This document shows positions 54,057-63,649 of a stretch of 64,000 bases of DNA, in pieces. How positions within the stretch are numbered: the first letter of the stretch is position 1; each line of letters begins with the position of its first letter. This stretch comes from Maribacter litopenaei. Its GTDB lineage: Bacteria > Bacteroidota > Bacteroidia > Flavobacteriales > Flavobacteriaceae. The stretch covers positions 1-64,000 of the forward strand of contig NZ_CP104205.1 of NCBI RefSeq assembly GCF_025244665.1, given 5' to 3'. The notes beneath the pieces were generated by a model that saw nothing but the letters and a program-made list of their open reading frames with translations, made no database searches and was not told where the DNA came from. A program made the translations under genes and the position numbers.

Positions 54057-54799
54057 ATGATTAAATGGATCGGGGCCTTTGTAGGCTTTTTTATAAGAGG
54101 GTTTGCAGGCGCTATTTTGGGTTTTTTTGTAGGTAGTGCCCTTGACAGTCTTTTTGGCTCTAAAACCGGTCAAGCACAGACCATTTTCAGGGATTATACA
54201 AGACCAAATGTTTCACCGGCCGATTTTGAACTGAACCTATTATCCCTATGTTCCATTGTCATAAAGGCCGATGGACAAGTAAGCCAACAGGAAATGGATT
54301 ATGTTAGGCAGTATTTTGTGGGAACCTATGGCAAGGAGAAGGCAAATGCCATTTTTAGGACCTTCAACGACATTACCAAAAAAAGGGAGATTTCAGCCCA
54401 GCGGATAAGTAGTTTTTTGGCACAAAGAACACGTTACGAAGTACGGCTTCAATTACTACATTTTCTGTTCGGTATAGCTCAGGCCGATGGAAACGTTAGT
54501 ACACCTGAAATAAATAAAATCCGAGAAATTTCTCGGCTATTTACGAGTATCCCATCGAGATTTTGAAAGTATTATGGCCATGTTCATTAAATCGGCTGAC
54601 AACTCCTATAAAATCCTTGAAATAGATAAATCGGCATCCAACGAGGAGGTAAAAAAGGCCTATAGGGCAATGGCAAAAAAATACCATCCGAGACCGAGTG
54701 AATACACAGGATGAGGCCATAAAAAGGGGTGCGGAGGAAAAGTTCAAACAAGTTCAGCTTGCTTATGAAACCATTCAAAAAGAAAGGGGAATCAACTAA
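54057..54799 (+). CDS. TerB-like plus J-domain protein, DjlA-like (two apparent frameshifts)
   Basis: About 246 aa. A glycine-rich membrane-proximal helix at the N terminus (FVGFFIRGFAGAILGFFVGS) is followed by a TerB/DjlA central domain and a C-terminal J domain with the HPD motif restored only after error repair. Breaks: TCTCGG at 54531-54536 (expected TCCGG, EISGYLRVSHRDFES) and CCGAGAC at 54688-54693 (expected CCGGAC, KKYHPDRVNT). A membrane-anchored DnaK co-chaperone is the usual role. The HupE-like gene follows after 13 bases. Confidence 0.9.
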
Positions 54800-54812
54800 A
54801 TTATAAAAGGAA

Positions 54813-55397
54813 ATGGAGAATTTTTGGTTCTATATAAATATGGGTCTCAATCATGTTCTAGATCTTAGTGCCTATGACCATATTTTATTTTTATCCGCCT
54901 TGGCCATTCCCTTTACATTCAAGAATTGGAAAAAGGTATTGCTGCTGGCTACGGTATTTACGATCACACATTGTCTATCCCTAATGCTTTCGGTATTTGA
55001 AATAGTTGTCATGGATGTTTCATTAATAGAATTTTTAATACCGGTGACTATTTTTTTAACTGCTATTTTTAATATAGTGTATCTAAAAAGCTTACAAGGA
55101 TATAAGAGTATCTTATTACATGTAGTGTCCACGGCTTTCTTTGGTCTAATTCATGGTTTTGGCTTTTCAAACTATTTTAAAATGTTGATTTCTCGGTGAA
55201 GATGAAAAATGGACACCTTTATTAGGTTTTGCTACGGGTATCGAGATTTCACAAGTTATTATTGTTATGACGGTACTTTTACTGGCATATGTTTTCCAGA
55301 CCTTCTTAAAAATAAAACAATCCATATTTGTTCGGTGGCCAGTATTATTGTATTGTTGATTACAATACCTATGTTATACAATACGTTTCCCTGGTAA
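54813..55397 (+). CDS. HupE/UreJ-family membrane protein (two apparent frameshifts)
   Basis: About 194 aa, six helices. HVLDLSAYDHILFLSALAIP and VFTITHCLSLML carry the conserved His of this nickel/cobalt transporter family, and GLIHGFGFSNYFKMLIS follows. The frame breaks at 55191-55196 (TCTCGGTGAAGATG, expected ISGEDEKW) and again near 55338 (one G missing in TTCGGTGG, after which VASIIVLLITIPML resumes). Family members carry Ni2+ to hydrogenase or urease; neither is seen here, so a role in metal homeostasis is uncertain. Confidence 0.85.
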
Positions 55398-55565
55398 GGA
55401 TTGCTAATGTGGTTGTTGGAAGCTTATTCTATATCCTGCCAAATTGTGGGCATATACTTAATAAAATCCAGATGATCTAGTAAAAGTTAAAATTGTCCTT
55501 ATACTTTTGTAAAGGTTTTTAAAGCGGGTATCTTAGACAATCCAAGCATTTTTGCTTCCGATTAC

Positions 55566-55997
55566 ATGAACAAATCGAAACAGGAAAAATATGATAAGGC
55601 CTATTTAAGAATGGCCAAGGAGTGGGGTAAATTGTCATACTGCAAAAGAAAACAGGTTGGCGCCATCATCGTAAAAGATCGCATGATCATTTCCGATGGG
55701 TATAATGGAACTCCTACCGGTTTTGAGAATTTTTGTGAGGACGAAGGGGGGTATACTAAATGGTATGTACTCCATGCCGAGGCAAACGCTATTTTAAAGG
55801 TAGCTTCCTCTACTCAAAGTTGTCAGGGAGCAACCTTATATATAACACTTTCACCTTGCAGGGAATGCAGTAAATTGATACATCAATCTGGCATAAAACG
55901 TGTGGTATATCAAATTGCCTATAAGGATGACTCAGGGCTCAGTTTTTTAAAAAGAGCCGGTGTGGAGCTGGAATTTATGCCGCAAATAGAGGATTGA
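55566..55997 (+). CDS. dCMP deaminase family protein
   Basis: 143 aa. Zinc motifs HAEANAILK and SPCRECSKL are present, with the substrate loop DGYNGTPTGFENFCED typical of dCMP/deoxycytidylate deaminase. It makes dUMP for thymidylate synthesis. The S41 protease ATG follows 5 bases after its stop. Confidence 0.94.
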   Translation: MNKSKQEKYDKAYLRMAKEWGKLSYCKRKQVGAIIVKDRMIISDGYNGTPTGFENFCEDEGGYTKWYVLHAEANAILKVASSTQSCQGATLYITLSPCRECSKLIHQSGIKRVVYQIAYKDDSGLSFLKRAGVELEFMPQIED

Positions 55998-56002
55998 CCA
56001 TA

Positions 56003-57628
56003 ATGAAGAACAAGTATACATATCTTTTGCCTACCATAATTGCCTTAGCATTGGCCATAGGGATTTTTGTTGGCGGTAAACTCAACTTCAATGATACTCC
56101 GGAAAAATTATTTACAACGAATTCAAAAAAGGACAAGCTTAATAGACTTATAGATTATATTGACTATGAGTATGTGGACGATGTGAATACAGATAGCATC
56201 GTAGATGTTACGGTAAATAGTATTCTTGAAAAACTGGATCCCCACTCCGTTTATATCCCGTAAAAGGAAATGACCAGGGTTTCGGAGAATATGAAGGGCG
56301 ATTTTGTGGGTATAGGCATCAATTTTTATCCGTATAAGGACACGATATCCGTTATTCGCGCAGTCAAGGATGGACCTAGCTTTGCCAAAGGAATAAAGCC
56401 TGGTGATCGTATACTAATGGCAGACAATGACACACTATATGGAAAGAATATGCCAAGTGATGTCATCGTGCAAAAACTGAAAGGCCAAGAAGGATCTCCA
56501 GTCCAACTAAAGGTTTATAGAAAGTCCGAAGATAAAATGTTTACCGTAACGGTGACCAGGGGCGTCGTGCCCATTAAAAGCGTTGAATCCTTCTACATGC
56601 TTTCGGATGACATAGGATATATAAAGGTCACCAGGTTTGCAGAGTCTACCTATAATGAATTTAAATCTGCCCTTAGACAGCTTCAAAAGGAGGGTGCAAA
56701 AAAGTTGGTCTTAGACTTACGGGATAATCCGGGGGGGTACCTTAATATTGCGGAGCAAATGGCGGATGAGTTCCTCGAAGACAATAAACTTATATTATTC
56801 ACCAAGAACAAAAAGGGAAAAATAGAAAAGACCTATGCCACAGGCAGGGGAAGTTTTGAAGATAAACCTGTATATGTGCTTATCAATGAACGTTCAGCTT
56901 CCGCCAGTGAAATTGTTGCAGGAGCCCTCCAAGATAATGACATAGGTACTATTGTTGGTAGAAGATCATTTGGAAAAGGCTTGGTGCAAAGGGAAATGGC
57001 TTTGGGCGATGGGTCCGCCGTTCGATTGACAGTATCGAGATATTACACCCCGACGGGAAGAAGCATCCAAAAAAGCTATGCCAATGGTAACAAGGATTAC
57101 TATGAAAGGTTTACGGAAAGATACCATAGTGGAGAGATGGTTTCCGTAGATAGTATAAAGGTTGCAGACTCCTTAAAATTCACTACTCCCAAGGGGAAAG
57201 TTGTTTATGGAGGAGGAGGAATTATCCCGGATGAATTTGTTCCTATTGGTTCAAACGAGGAGGAAGCAGTAGAAAGTATGGATAGTTTGGGATTTTTGTC
57301 CTTCTTTGTGTTTGAGCATCTTGACGAAAATAGGGAACTATACTCAGAATATACTGCGGAAGAATTCTTTAGATATTTTAGGGTGGATGATATCCTATTT
57401 GAAAAATTTGTGGATTATTCTTTGGACAGGAACCTGAAAATGAATTTTTATGATTTTGAGGACAGCATCAAGCTTTATCTAAAAGCTTCCTTAGCTGAGC
57501 AATTGTTCGATGCCAACATGCATGCCAAAATAAAAAGTGTAGAAGACCCTATGCTATTAAAAGTCTTGGAATTAGACAATCCTATCATAAAACAAGGCGA
57601 GGCAGCAACGATAGAATCACAAAACTAA
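56003..57628 (+). CDS. S41-family C-terminal processing protease (in-frame TAA, probable error)
   Basis: About 541 aa: N-terminal signal anchor (YLLPTIIALALAIGIFVGG), PDZ domain (about 85-170; DFVGIGINF) and S41 domain with the nucleophile in RSASASEIVAGALQDND and the Lys in SFGKGLVQRE. A TAA at 56261-56263 interrupts DPHSVYIP-x-KEMTRVSENM in the same frame; the family has a residue there (CCGTAAAAGG where CCGGAAAAGG gives P-E-K). I treat it as one gene. Tail-specific protease of the envelope. Ends 4 bases into the opposite small membrane gene. Confidence 0.92.
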
Positions 57629-57828
57629 TCTTCTTCAAGGTTTTTCTGTATTTTCTTACTGGTATAAAAAATAAGAATCAAAACAATGGCACATAAGGAG
57701 GCCATGACCCCAATGATAGCTACGATACTATTCCCTTCAAAAGGATTTTCATAGTCTATTAGTGTTACATTATAGGCGATAAGGGCAACGGCACAAACCA
57801 CCAATATAATTGATAAAGTCTTGTTCAT
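57625..57828 (-). CDS. small two-span membrane protein
   Basis: 67 aa with two hydrophobic segments (LSIILVVCAVALIAYNVTLI and IVAIIGVMASLCAIVLILIF) and a charged tail KKIQKNLEED. No family recognised. Convergent with the protease gene (4-bp overlap) and 35 bases downstream of MarC. Confidence 0.65.
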   Translation of the reverse strand: MNKTLSIILVVCAVALIAYNVTLIDYENPFEGNSIVAIIGVMASLCAIVLILIFYTSKKIQKNLEED

Positions 57829-57863
57829 TTCAATTACTTTAAGTGATAAAAATAAAATCTTTT

Positions 57864-58448
57864 TTATTGATTGAAAAGCTCGTTTATATTGGCAGCGAAT
57901 AGCTTAACGGCGATGGCCATTAAGATTACACCAAAAACTTTACGTATAACGTTCACACCTCCCTTACCAAGAATTTTTTCAAGTTTTACGGAGGATTTTA
58001 GGACAAGATATACGAAGATTATATTAATAATGATGGATACGATGATATTCTCAACGTAATATTCTGCTCTTAAAGAGAGCAAGGAAGTCAAGGTGCCTGC
58101 ACCTGCAATCAAGGGAAAGGCAATAGGTACAATGGAGGCACTTTCCGGCTCATCGTCCTTATAAATGGTAATGCCTAATATCATTTCAATGGCTAGAAAG
58201 AATATAATAAAAGCACCGGCCACGGCAAAAGAATTCACATCGATACCGATGAGGTTTAAGATTTCTTCACCTAGGAATAAAAAGGCTACCATGATACAGG
58301 CAGCTACTATCGAGGCCTTTTCAGATTGAATATGCCCCACTTTTTTTCGCAGGCCAATGATAATAGGGATGCTTCCCAAAATATCGATAACGGCAAACAA
58401 CACCATACTTGCAGTTGCAATCTCCCTTAAGTTGAAATGAAATGTCAT
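57864..58448 (-). CDS. MarC-family inner-membrane protein
   Basis: 194 aa from MTFHFNLREIATASMVLF, six membrane helices. Typical family stretches include VLFAVIDILGSIPIIIGL and IVPIAFPLIAGAGTLTSLL. Long named after multiple antibiotic resistance, but its role there is not supported; the function is unknown. Alternative starts 6 codons upstream exist. Confidence 0.9.
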   Translation of the reverse strand: MTFHFNLREIATASMVLFAVIDILGSIPIIIGLRKKVGHIQSEKASIVAACIMVAFLFLGEEILNLIGIDVNSFAVAGAFIIFFLAIEMILGITIYKDDEPESASIVPIAFPLIAGAGTLTSLLSLRAEYYVENIIVSIIINIIFVYLVLKSSVKLEKILGKGGVNVIRKVFGVILMAIAVKLFAANINELFNQ

Positions 58449-58560
58449 TCTTAAAAATTTATGCAAATCTACGTTTATAAAAGATTTTTGGATGTTATTA
58501 AATGGATAATAATAAGGGAGGCAAAGTAAATGGTGTATCTTTCGGGCCTAAATTTTTCAC

Positions 58561-59130
58561 ATGTTTCAGTTAGGGAAAACAATTGTGTCAGAAGAAATCA
58601 TTGAAAATGACTTTGTCTGTAACCTTAATGCCTGTAAGGGTGCTTGTTGTGTGGATGGTGATGCCGGTGCTCCGTTGGAGGAAAGGGAAACAGAGATTTT
58701 GGTAGATATTTATGCAAGAGTAAAACCCTTTTTAAGACCAGAAGGTATCTCGGTCATTGAAAATGAAGGAGCTTTTGTAAAAGGGGAAGATGGTGAATGG
58801 GAAACTCCTTTGATTAATGGGAGTGAATGTGCTTATGTGACCTTTGATCAAAATAATATCGCAAAATGTGGTATAGAGGAAGCCTATAACCAAGGAAAAA
58901 TTAAGTGGAAGAAGCCAATTTCCTGTCACCTTTATCCAGTAAGGATTAGAGAGTATACAGAGCTTACTGCCGTAAATTATCACAAATGGCAAATCTGTGA
59001 CCCTGCCTGTGCCTTGGGGGAGGAACTAAAGGTTCCTATTTACAAATTTGTTAGGGAAGCTTTGATTCGAAAATTTGGAAAGGATTGGTATGATGAATTG
59101 GAACAGGTAGCGACAGAACATCTTAAATAG
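58561..59130 (+). CDS. DUF3109 cysteine-rich protein
   Basis: 189 aa. Cys-rich N terminus (FVCNLNACKGACCVDGDAG) and C-terminal CHLYPVRI and ICDPACALGEEL mark DUF3109, a likely metal- or Fe-S-binding cytoplasmic family related to YkgJ-type zinc/iron proteins. Function unknown. It overlaps the end of the opposite histidine kinase by 8 bases. Confidence 0.88.
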   Translation: MFQLGKTIVSEEIIENDFVCNLNACKGACCVDGDAGAPLEERETEILVDIYARVKPFLRPEGISVIENEGAFVKGEDGEWETPLINGSECAYVTFDQNNIAKCGIEEAYNQGKIKWKKPISCHLYPVRIREYTELTAVNYHKWQICDPACALGEELKVPIYKFVREALIRKFGKDWYDELEQVATEHLK

Positions 59131-61111
59131 TAGGAATACGTAATAGTATCTTGGTACCCGATGGTTTATTGTCATCGTCATAGATATCGATAATTTCAAC
59201 ATGGAAAGAGTTTTGATAGTCCTTTGAGAAATTTGCCAGTCGCTCTTTTGTAATATTTATTCCTACCGATTTTCTTTTAAGAACCTTTCTTTCCTTAATT
59301 TTTTCAGCTGCATCACGGCCCACCCCATCATCCGTAATGGCGATATTGATAAAGCCTTCCTGTCCCTTTGTGACGTCCGGATGTATATTTTTTTCCCCTT
59401 CTTTAGAGGAGAGACCATGCCAAAGGGCATTTTCCAAGAATGGTTGAAGAATTAAGGATGGAATTTTTATGCTATGGACATCGATATCATCGGCAATATT
59501 TATTTTGAAACTAATTTCGTTTGAGAAACGAATGTTCTCTATGTTCATGTAAAGTTCTACGGTCTCCAATTCCTCGGCCAATGAAATTTCACGTTGGGAA
59601 GAGGCTTCCAAAATCTTTCGCACCAGTTTGGAAAACTTGTTCAGATAATGGACTGCATTTTTCTTTTCGTTGTTTATGATGTAAAGTTTGATTGAATTCA
59701 AGGAATTGAAAAGAAAATGCGGATTCATTTGGCTACGTAACATGGTCTGTTCCAATGTAAGTAGTTTCTTTTCGCTGCTTAGCTGATATTGTCTATACAG
59801 GATATACAAAATCCCGGCTGCTAAGGCTAGTCCTATAAATGTCACAAGCAACATGGTCTTGTTCTTTCGTAAGGTAATGGCCTGGTTCTTTACTTCCTCC
59901 TCCAGTGATTTAAGCTGGTCACTTTGCTTTTCGGCCTCATACCTAACGATCATATCGTTTACATACCTAACGTTTAAATTATTGGTAACCTGTTCTTCGT
60001 ATTTTTTGAATTCCATGTAGAAGTCCATCGCCTTTTTAAAGTCATCTTTTTTCATCCATAATTCGGACAGAAATTTATTGGCCTCTGAAATTTCCGATGG
60101 GTAGTTATACATTTTTGCAGTTTTAAGGCCCTCTTGTAAATAAGCCTCTGCTTTTGAAAAGTCTCCTATATTTAGATTGGCCCAACCAAGATTGTTTAAA
60201 ATAGTAGCAATAATTTCTTGATCTCCCAATGCTTTGGCTCTTTCTAAAGATGATGTAAGCATTGTCAAGGCCTCGTCCATTCTTTTTTGATGGACATAAA
60301 CATGGGCAATACTGTAGTTGCAGATTACTTTCCCTTTCTCTGAATTTATTTCTTCATTGTAGGAGAGCGATTTTTGAAAACTTTCCAAAGCGGGTTCCAA
60401 CTTGCCCGTAGCTTCATAACATTCACCTACATTTTGGTGGTTAATGGCAAGGCCCAATTTATTGTCCAGTTCTTCTTCCAATTTCATGGACTCGTTGAAC
60501 TTTTCTATAGCTAGGTCATACTGTTCCAATAGCTGATAGATGTTTCCAATAGAGTTTAAGGATACGTTGATACTTCTTTTCAAACCTTTGGAACGATCTT
60601 CCGGCTTTATCGTTTCTGCCAATTCCAGGGCCTCCTGGCTATAATCCAGTGCCGATTTAACTGCCTCGGTCCTTCTGTAAACTACACTTATCATGTTAAG
60701 ACTGTATATCCTAAACTCGAGGTTATCGGCTTCAATAGACAATCTTAGTGCTTCTTGAAAAAGATCAAGCGCCTTTGGATAGTTTGAAATATCCCTATAG
60801 GCCCTACCTAGATGATTAAGTGCATATATTTCTGCATCTGGATATTGGTTTTTTTTGGCTTGCTCTATTACAAACTTCATTAGGACGGTATCCTTGCGTG
60901 AACTTCTAAGAAAACTGTCAATCCTTTCATAGGTTCGGGGAGCCTCATCTATCAATGCTGCAACCTCATTTTTGAATTGATCTGAAATTTTTTGTGATCG
61001 AGCGGAATAAAAGAAAAGTAAAACCAAGCAAAATGTGAAAAACCTTCTTAAAAAAAGCGAAGGTTTTAGGTACGGCAAATTCCAATGATTTTTAGACTGG
61101 TTCAAAACCAT
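59123..61111 (-). CDS. TPR-containing LytS/YehU-type histidine kinase
   Basis: 662 aa. Short N-terminal helix/signal (FFTFCLVLLFFYSARSQ), about six TPR repeats over 60-370 (ALNHLGRAYRDISNYPKALD and following), a coiled coil, a membrane helix (MLLVTFIGLALAAGILYILY), then a His_kinase domain (LRSQMNPHFLFNSLNSIKL with the phospho-His) and ATPase motifs ILQPFLENALWHG and ITDDGVGRD. The TPR region faces the periplasm and may sense a protein or peptide. It overlaps the LytTR regulator start region by 20 bases and is translated with it as a two-component pair. Confidence 0.93.
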   Translation of the reverse strand: MVLNQSKNHWNLPYLKPSLFLRRFFTFCLVLLFFYSARSQKISDQFKNEVAALIDEAPRTYERIDSFLRSSRKDTVLMKFVIEQAKKNQYPDAEIYALNHLGRAYRDISNYPKALDLFQEALRLSIEADNLEFRIYSLNMISVVYRRTEAVKSALDYSQEALELAETIKPEDRSKGLKRSINVSLNSIGNIYQLLEQYDLAIEKFNESMKLEEELDNKLGLAINHQNVGECYEATGKLEPALESFQKSLSYNEEINSEKGKVICNYSIAHVYVHQKRMDEALTMLTSSLERAKALGDQEIIATILNNLGWANLNIGDFSKAEAYLQEGLKTAKMYNYPSEISEANKFLSELWMKKDDFKKAMDFYMEFKKYEEQVTNNLNVRYVNDMIVRYEAEKQSDQLKSLEEEVKNQAITLRKNKTMLLVTFIGLALAAGILYILYRQYQLSSEKKLLTLEQTMLRSQMNPHFLFNSLNSIKLYIINNEKKNAVHYLNKFSKLVRKILEASSQREISLAEELETVELYMNIENIRFSNEISFKINIADDIDVHSIKIPSLILQPFLENALWHGLSSKEGEKNIHPDVTKGQEGFINIAITDDGVGRDAAEKIKERKVLKRKSVGINITKERLANFSKDYQNSFHVEIIDIYDDDNKPSGTKILLRIPTI

Positions 61112-61854
61112 ATGTACTTATAATAAATCCAAAAAGTCCGATTTCTTTTGTCTCGGAAACAGGAATCTTGTGATTGGATTTTAAAACCACATATCCATCA
61201 GTTTTCAGGAATTCCTTGATCTTGTTTAAGTTGATGATATATGAATTGTGAATTCTGAAGAAACATTCTTCAGGCAACAACTGGTTCACCTCCTTAAGTT
61301 TTTTGGTGAGGACTATTTTTTGACCATCTACCAAAAAAATGGTACTATAGTTTCCATCGGATTCGGCATATAATATTTCATCACTTTCCGAGAAAAAGTA
61401 ATTTACCGTCCGTGTTTAGGGTAATCCTTTTATTGGTAGATCTGGAATTGAAATTAATCAATATCTGCTCCAGTTTTTCAGCGGTAAAGTTCTTTGAATT
61501 AAATTTTTTGATTTTTGAGATGGTGTCTTCCAAATCATCGGAATCAATAGGTTTCAATAAATAGTCTATTGCCTCGTTTTTGAGGGCCTTAATGGCATAT
61601 TGGTTATAGGCTGTGGTAATTACTACGGGAAAGTTTTTATTGGTAAGTTTTTGAATAAATTGAAAACCATCCATTGTCGGCATTTCAATATCTAAAAATA
61701 GGCAGTCTGGAGTATTTTTTCCCAAATATTCCAAAGCTTCAAAAGGATTTGTAAAGGAGGCCATCACATGAATTTCTTCGCTGAAATTTGTGAGTTCCCA
61801 AGAAAGACTTTGAAGTGCTTTTATTTCATCGTCAACGATAACGGCTTCTAACAT
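61092..61854 (-). CDS. LytTR-family response regulator (one apparent frameshift)
   Basis: About 253 aa: receiver domain (LEAVIVDDEIKALQSL; phospho-Asp in CLFLDIEMPTMDG; Lys in LLKPIDSDDLE) then a LytTR DNA-binding domain (RIHNSYIINLNKIKEFLKTD). The frame breaks at 61388-61393 (coding TTTTTCTCGGAAAGTG, expected TTTTTCCGGAAAGTG, LFPESDEILYAESDGNYST). Partner of the TPR kinase. A pair of direct repeats 205 bp upstream fits LytTR binding. Confidence 0.92.
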
Positions 61855-62156
61855 ATGTACTCTTTACACTTAGGGGAAGTTAATCAAAAATAGCACTTAG
61901 AATATAACCGTAGGGCTAATTTGTATCAATGGAACTTATTTGAGTATAACTGGTATAAAATATAAAATTAGCTGTTTATACTAGTGAAAACCATCAAAAT
62001 ATAAGAAAATAACTACAAAATTTTACGTTTTTGCAATTATAGAGATAAACCTCTTCCCGATTATACAAAAAAGAATGCAGATTATACAAGTTGACCTTAG
62101 TGGCGTTAAACTTGTCTTAAATTCGTTCTTGCTACTAATTTAGTAGTGTAAAGAAT
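61855..62156. other. 302-bp divergent intergenic region with possible LytTR control sites
   Basis: No gene. It holds the 10-bp direct repeat described separately, and a perfect 7-1-7 palindrome CTACTAA-T-TTAGTAG at 62132-62146 just before the small plus-strand gene. The rest is AT-rich leader sequence. Confidence 0.6.
62059..62089. promoter_or_regulatory. direct repeat GATTATACAA, 21-bp period (candidate LytTR site)
   Basis: GATTATACAA at 62059-62068 and 62080-62089, an 11-bp gap and 21-bp period, two helical turns. LytTR regulators such as AgrA and AlgR use direct repeats of about 9-10 bp with such spacing. The site lies between the LytTR regulator gene and the divergent small exported-protein genes. 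Confidence 0.5.
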
Positions 62157-62312
62157 ATGATTATGAAAAGATGTTTGCTAATGTTCGGGATTTTGTTGAT
62201 TGTAGTAATTGTGGCATCTATACTGGAACAAAAAAACTCAGAGCAGATTTTAAATGAAAACTTGGCTATGGGACAAAATGGGCCAAAAATCGTAATAAAC
62301 CCAAATAACTAG
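62157..62312 (+). CDS. small exported or membrane-anchored peptide, 51 aa
   Basis: MIMKRCLLMFGILLIVVIVA start (ATG at 62163 also possible), then a short polar tail (LNENLAMGQNGPKIVINPNN). Signal-peptide-like. It lies 3 bases before the next gene and downstream of the candidate LytTR repeats, so it is a plausible target or peptide signal of that system. No family known. Confidence 0.5.
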   Translation: MIMKRCLLMFGILLIVVIVASILEQKNSEQILNENLAMGQNGPKIVINPNN

Positions 62313-62315
62313 ATA

Positions 62316-62819
62316 ATGATGTACGGTCTTGGCATTAAAATTAGCAAGTTTGTTTTCTTGGGTATTATGCCTTTACTATTGATTTCCAGTTCGGGAAATA
62401 AAATGGATTTGATCCTTAATCAGGCTATAAACGAAAATTTGATTCCCGCCTATATCGATTTTGAAATGGATTTGGCGGAAACAGAAAATGTGGTCAAATC
62501 TAAAAAGTTGAGGCTTCTATTTAGTGATGAAGAGAACCATGGTACGATTGAACTAGTTGTAAGTGCTAAAAATGGGAATACCGATTTTAGTGAAGGTGAC
62601 TTTATCGTACAAAAGATAGACGGTTTCTTGAATGGTTTTGAAGGTGTGTTTGGGTACTTTACACATAAAGACTTTGGAGAGAAACCATTTTTTGCAAATA
62701 GCGGTTTTGTAAAGATATCTCGTTTAGACAATAATCATATCCAAGGTCAAATGGATATAACATTGGTAAACGACTATGGAAGAACAATTAGGATTTCGGA
62801 TACATTTCGAAATTTTTAG
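62316..62819 (+). CDS. unknown exported protein
   Basis: 167 aa; signal-like N terminus MYGLGIKISKFVFLGIMPLL. Mixed alpha/beta mature part ending with a beta-rich GQMDITLVNDYGRTIRISDT. No family recognised. Operon with the 51-aa peptide gene (3-base gap). Confidence 0.65.
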   Translation: MMYGLGIKISKFVFLGIMPLLLISSSGNKMDLILNQAINENLIPAYIDFEMDLAETENVVKSKKLRLLFSDEENHGTIELVVSAKNGNTDFSEGDFIVQKIDGFLNGFEGVFGYFTHKDFGEKPFFANSGFVKISRLDNNHIQGQMDITLVNDYGRTIRISDTFRNF

Positions 62820-63159
62820 CAATATACGACCCTAGGAATATCTTTATTCCGGTCAATGTTTTGAGCGCCAAAGGTAACCGTAATGCACGGAGCATTGCGT
62901 TACAAGTCTAAGAATAGGTTTCGGGGGAACTACCTAGATTAGCACTTGGTGGGCATTTTCATATAATGGAGCATTGAGGGTCGTATTTTTAGATTTAGTT
63001 CTGTATTTAGGAGACCAAGCAGCAAAACTCCTTGGTCTTCTTTTTTTATAAAGTAGTCCTGTTACATAACTGGGATACTTTGAAACATAATTGATATTGT
63101 CTGTTTCTGTACTTTTTTAGTTTTGGACAAGAAGTAATAATAACCTAAACAACTAAATT
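62820..63159. other. 340-bp intergenic region with hairpins
   Basis: No gene. An imperfect hairpin GTAAC..AATGC/GCATT..GTTAC at 62874-62903 with a 5-nt loop, and a terminator at 63012-63047. The hairpin sits in GC-richer DNA like the one at 42833, but the two do not share sequence over a useful length. Confidence 0.5.
63012..63047 (+). terminator. terminator upstream of the 89-aa lipoprotein gene
   Basis: AGACCAAG/CTTGGTCT stem with an 11-nt loop and seven T. About 190 bases after the 167-aa gene. Confidence 0.7.
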
Positions 63160-63429
63160 ATGAGAGTATATCTTTTTTTTAAAATTGCCATGGTTTTCTT
63201 AGCCTTGGATTCTTGTGGCGGCTGCGAGCCTGAAGACTTATTGGATGAAGAATGCCTGGCCCAAAAGGATGCAGATATTAGGAAAGCTGAAGATTTTGCT
63301 GAAAGTGAAAGGCAAGATATACTAAATAATGATGAGCTTAGTGAAGAACAAGTTCAGTCTTTGTTGAATCTTATTGAAATTGACTTAGAATTGGAAAAGG
63401 AAGAAATATTATTTGAATCATGTAAATAA
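63160..63429 (+). CDS. small acidic lipoprotein
   Basis: 89 aa. MRVYLFFKIAMVFLALDSC with possible lipobox LDSC, then CGGC/CEPEDLLDEEC Cys-rich stretch and a Glu-rich helix (LLNLIEIDLELEKEEILFES). Function unknown. It stands alone with a leader of over 100 bases. Confidence 0.6.
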   Translation: MRVYLFFKIAMVFLALDSCGGCEPEDLLDEECLAQKDADIRKAEDFAESERQDILNNDELSEEQVQSLLNLIEIDLELEKEEILFESCK

Positions 63430-63649
63430 CCCAAAAACAATTGGTTTATGTAAACTTTTTGGATTTCGGGAATTGGATTCTATATAATGGAAAAGCCTTT
63501 AGTTGAAGTTTGATCCTTTAGTAAACCTATAATACCCCAATTTCTATATTGTTTTTCAACGATGGGGCTAATTGAATTGATATTCTCAACTTCTAAATGT
63601 TCAATACAACTAAATAATTGGGGGAAATACAGGTATATTCTCAGCTGGT

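Noticed and set aside
54521..54527. CCGAGA at 54521 as a further error site
   Set aside because: The frame NKIREIS is correct there; the hexamer is genuine, as is that at 8933 in the WYL gene (FVSETIK).
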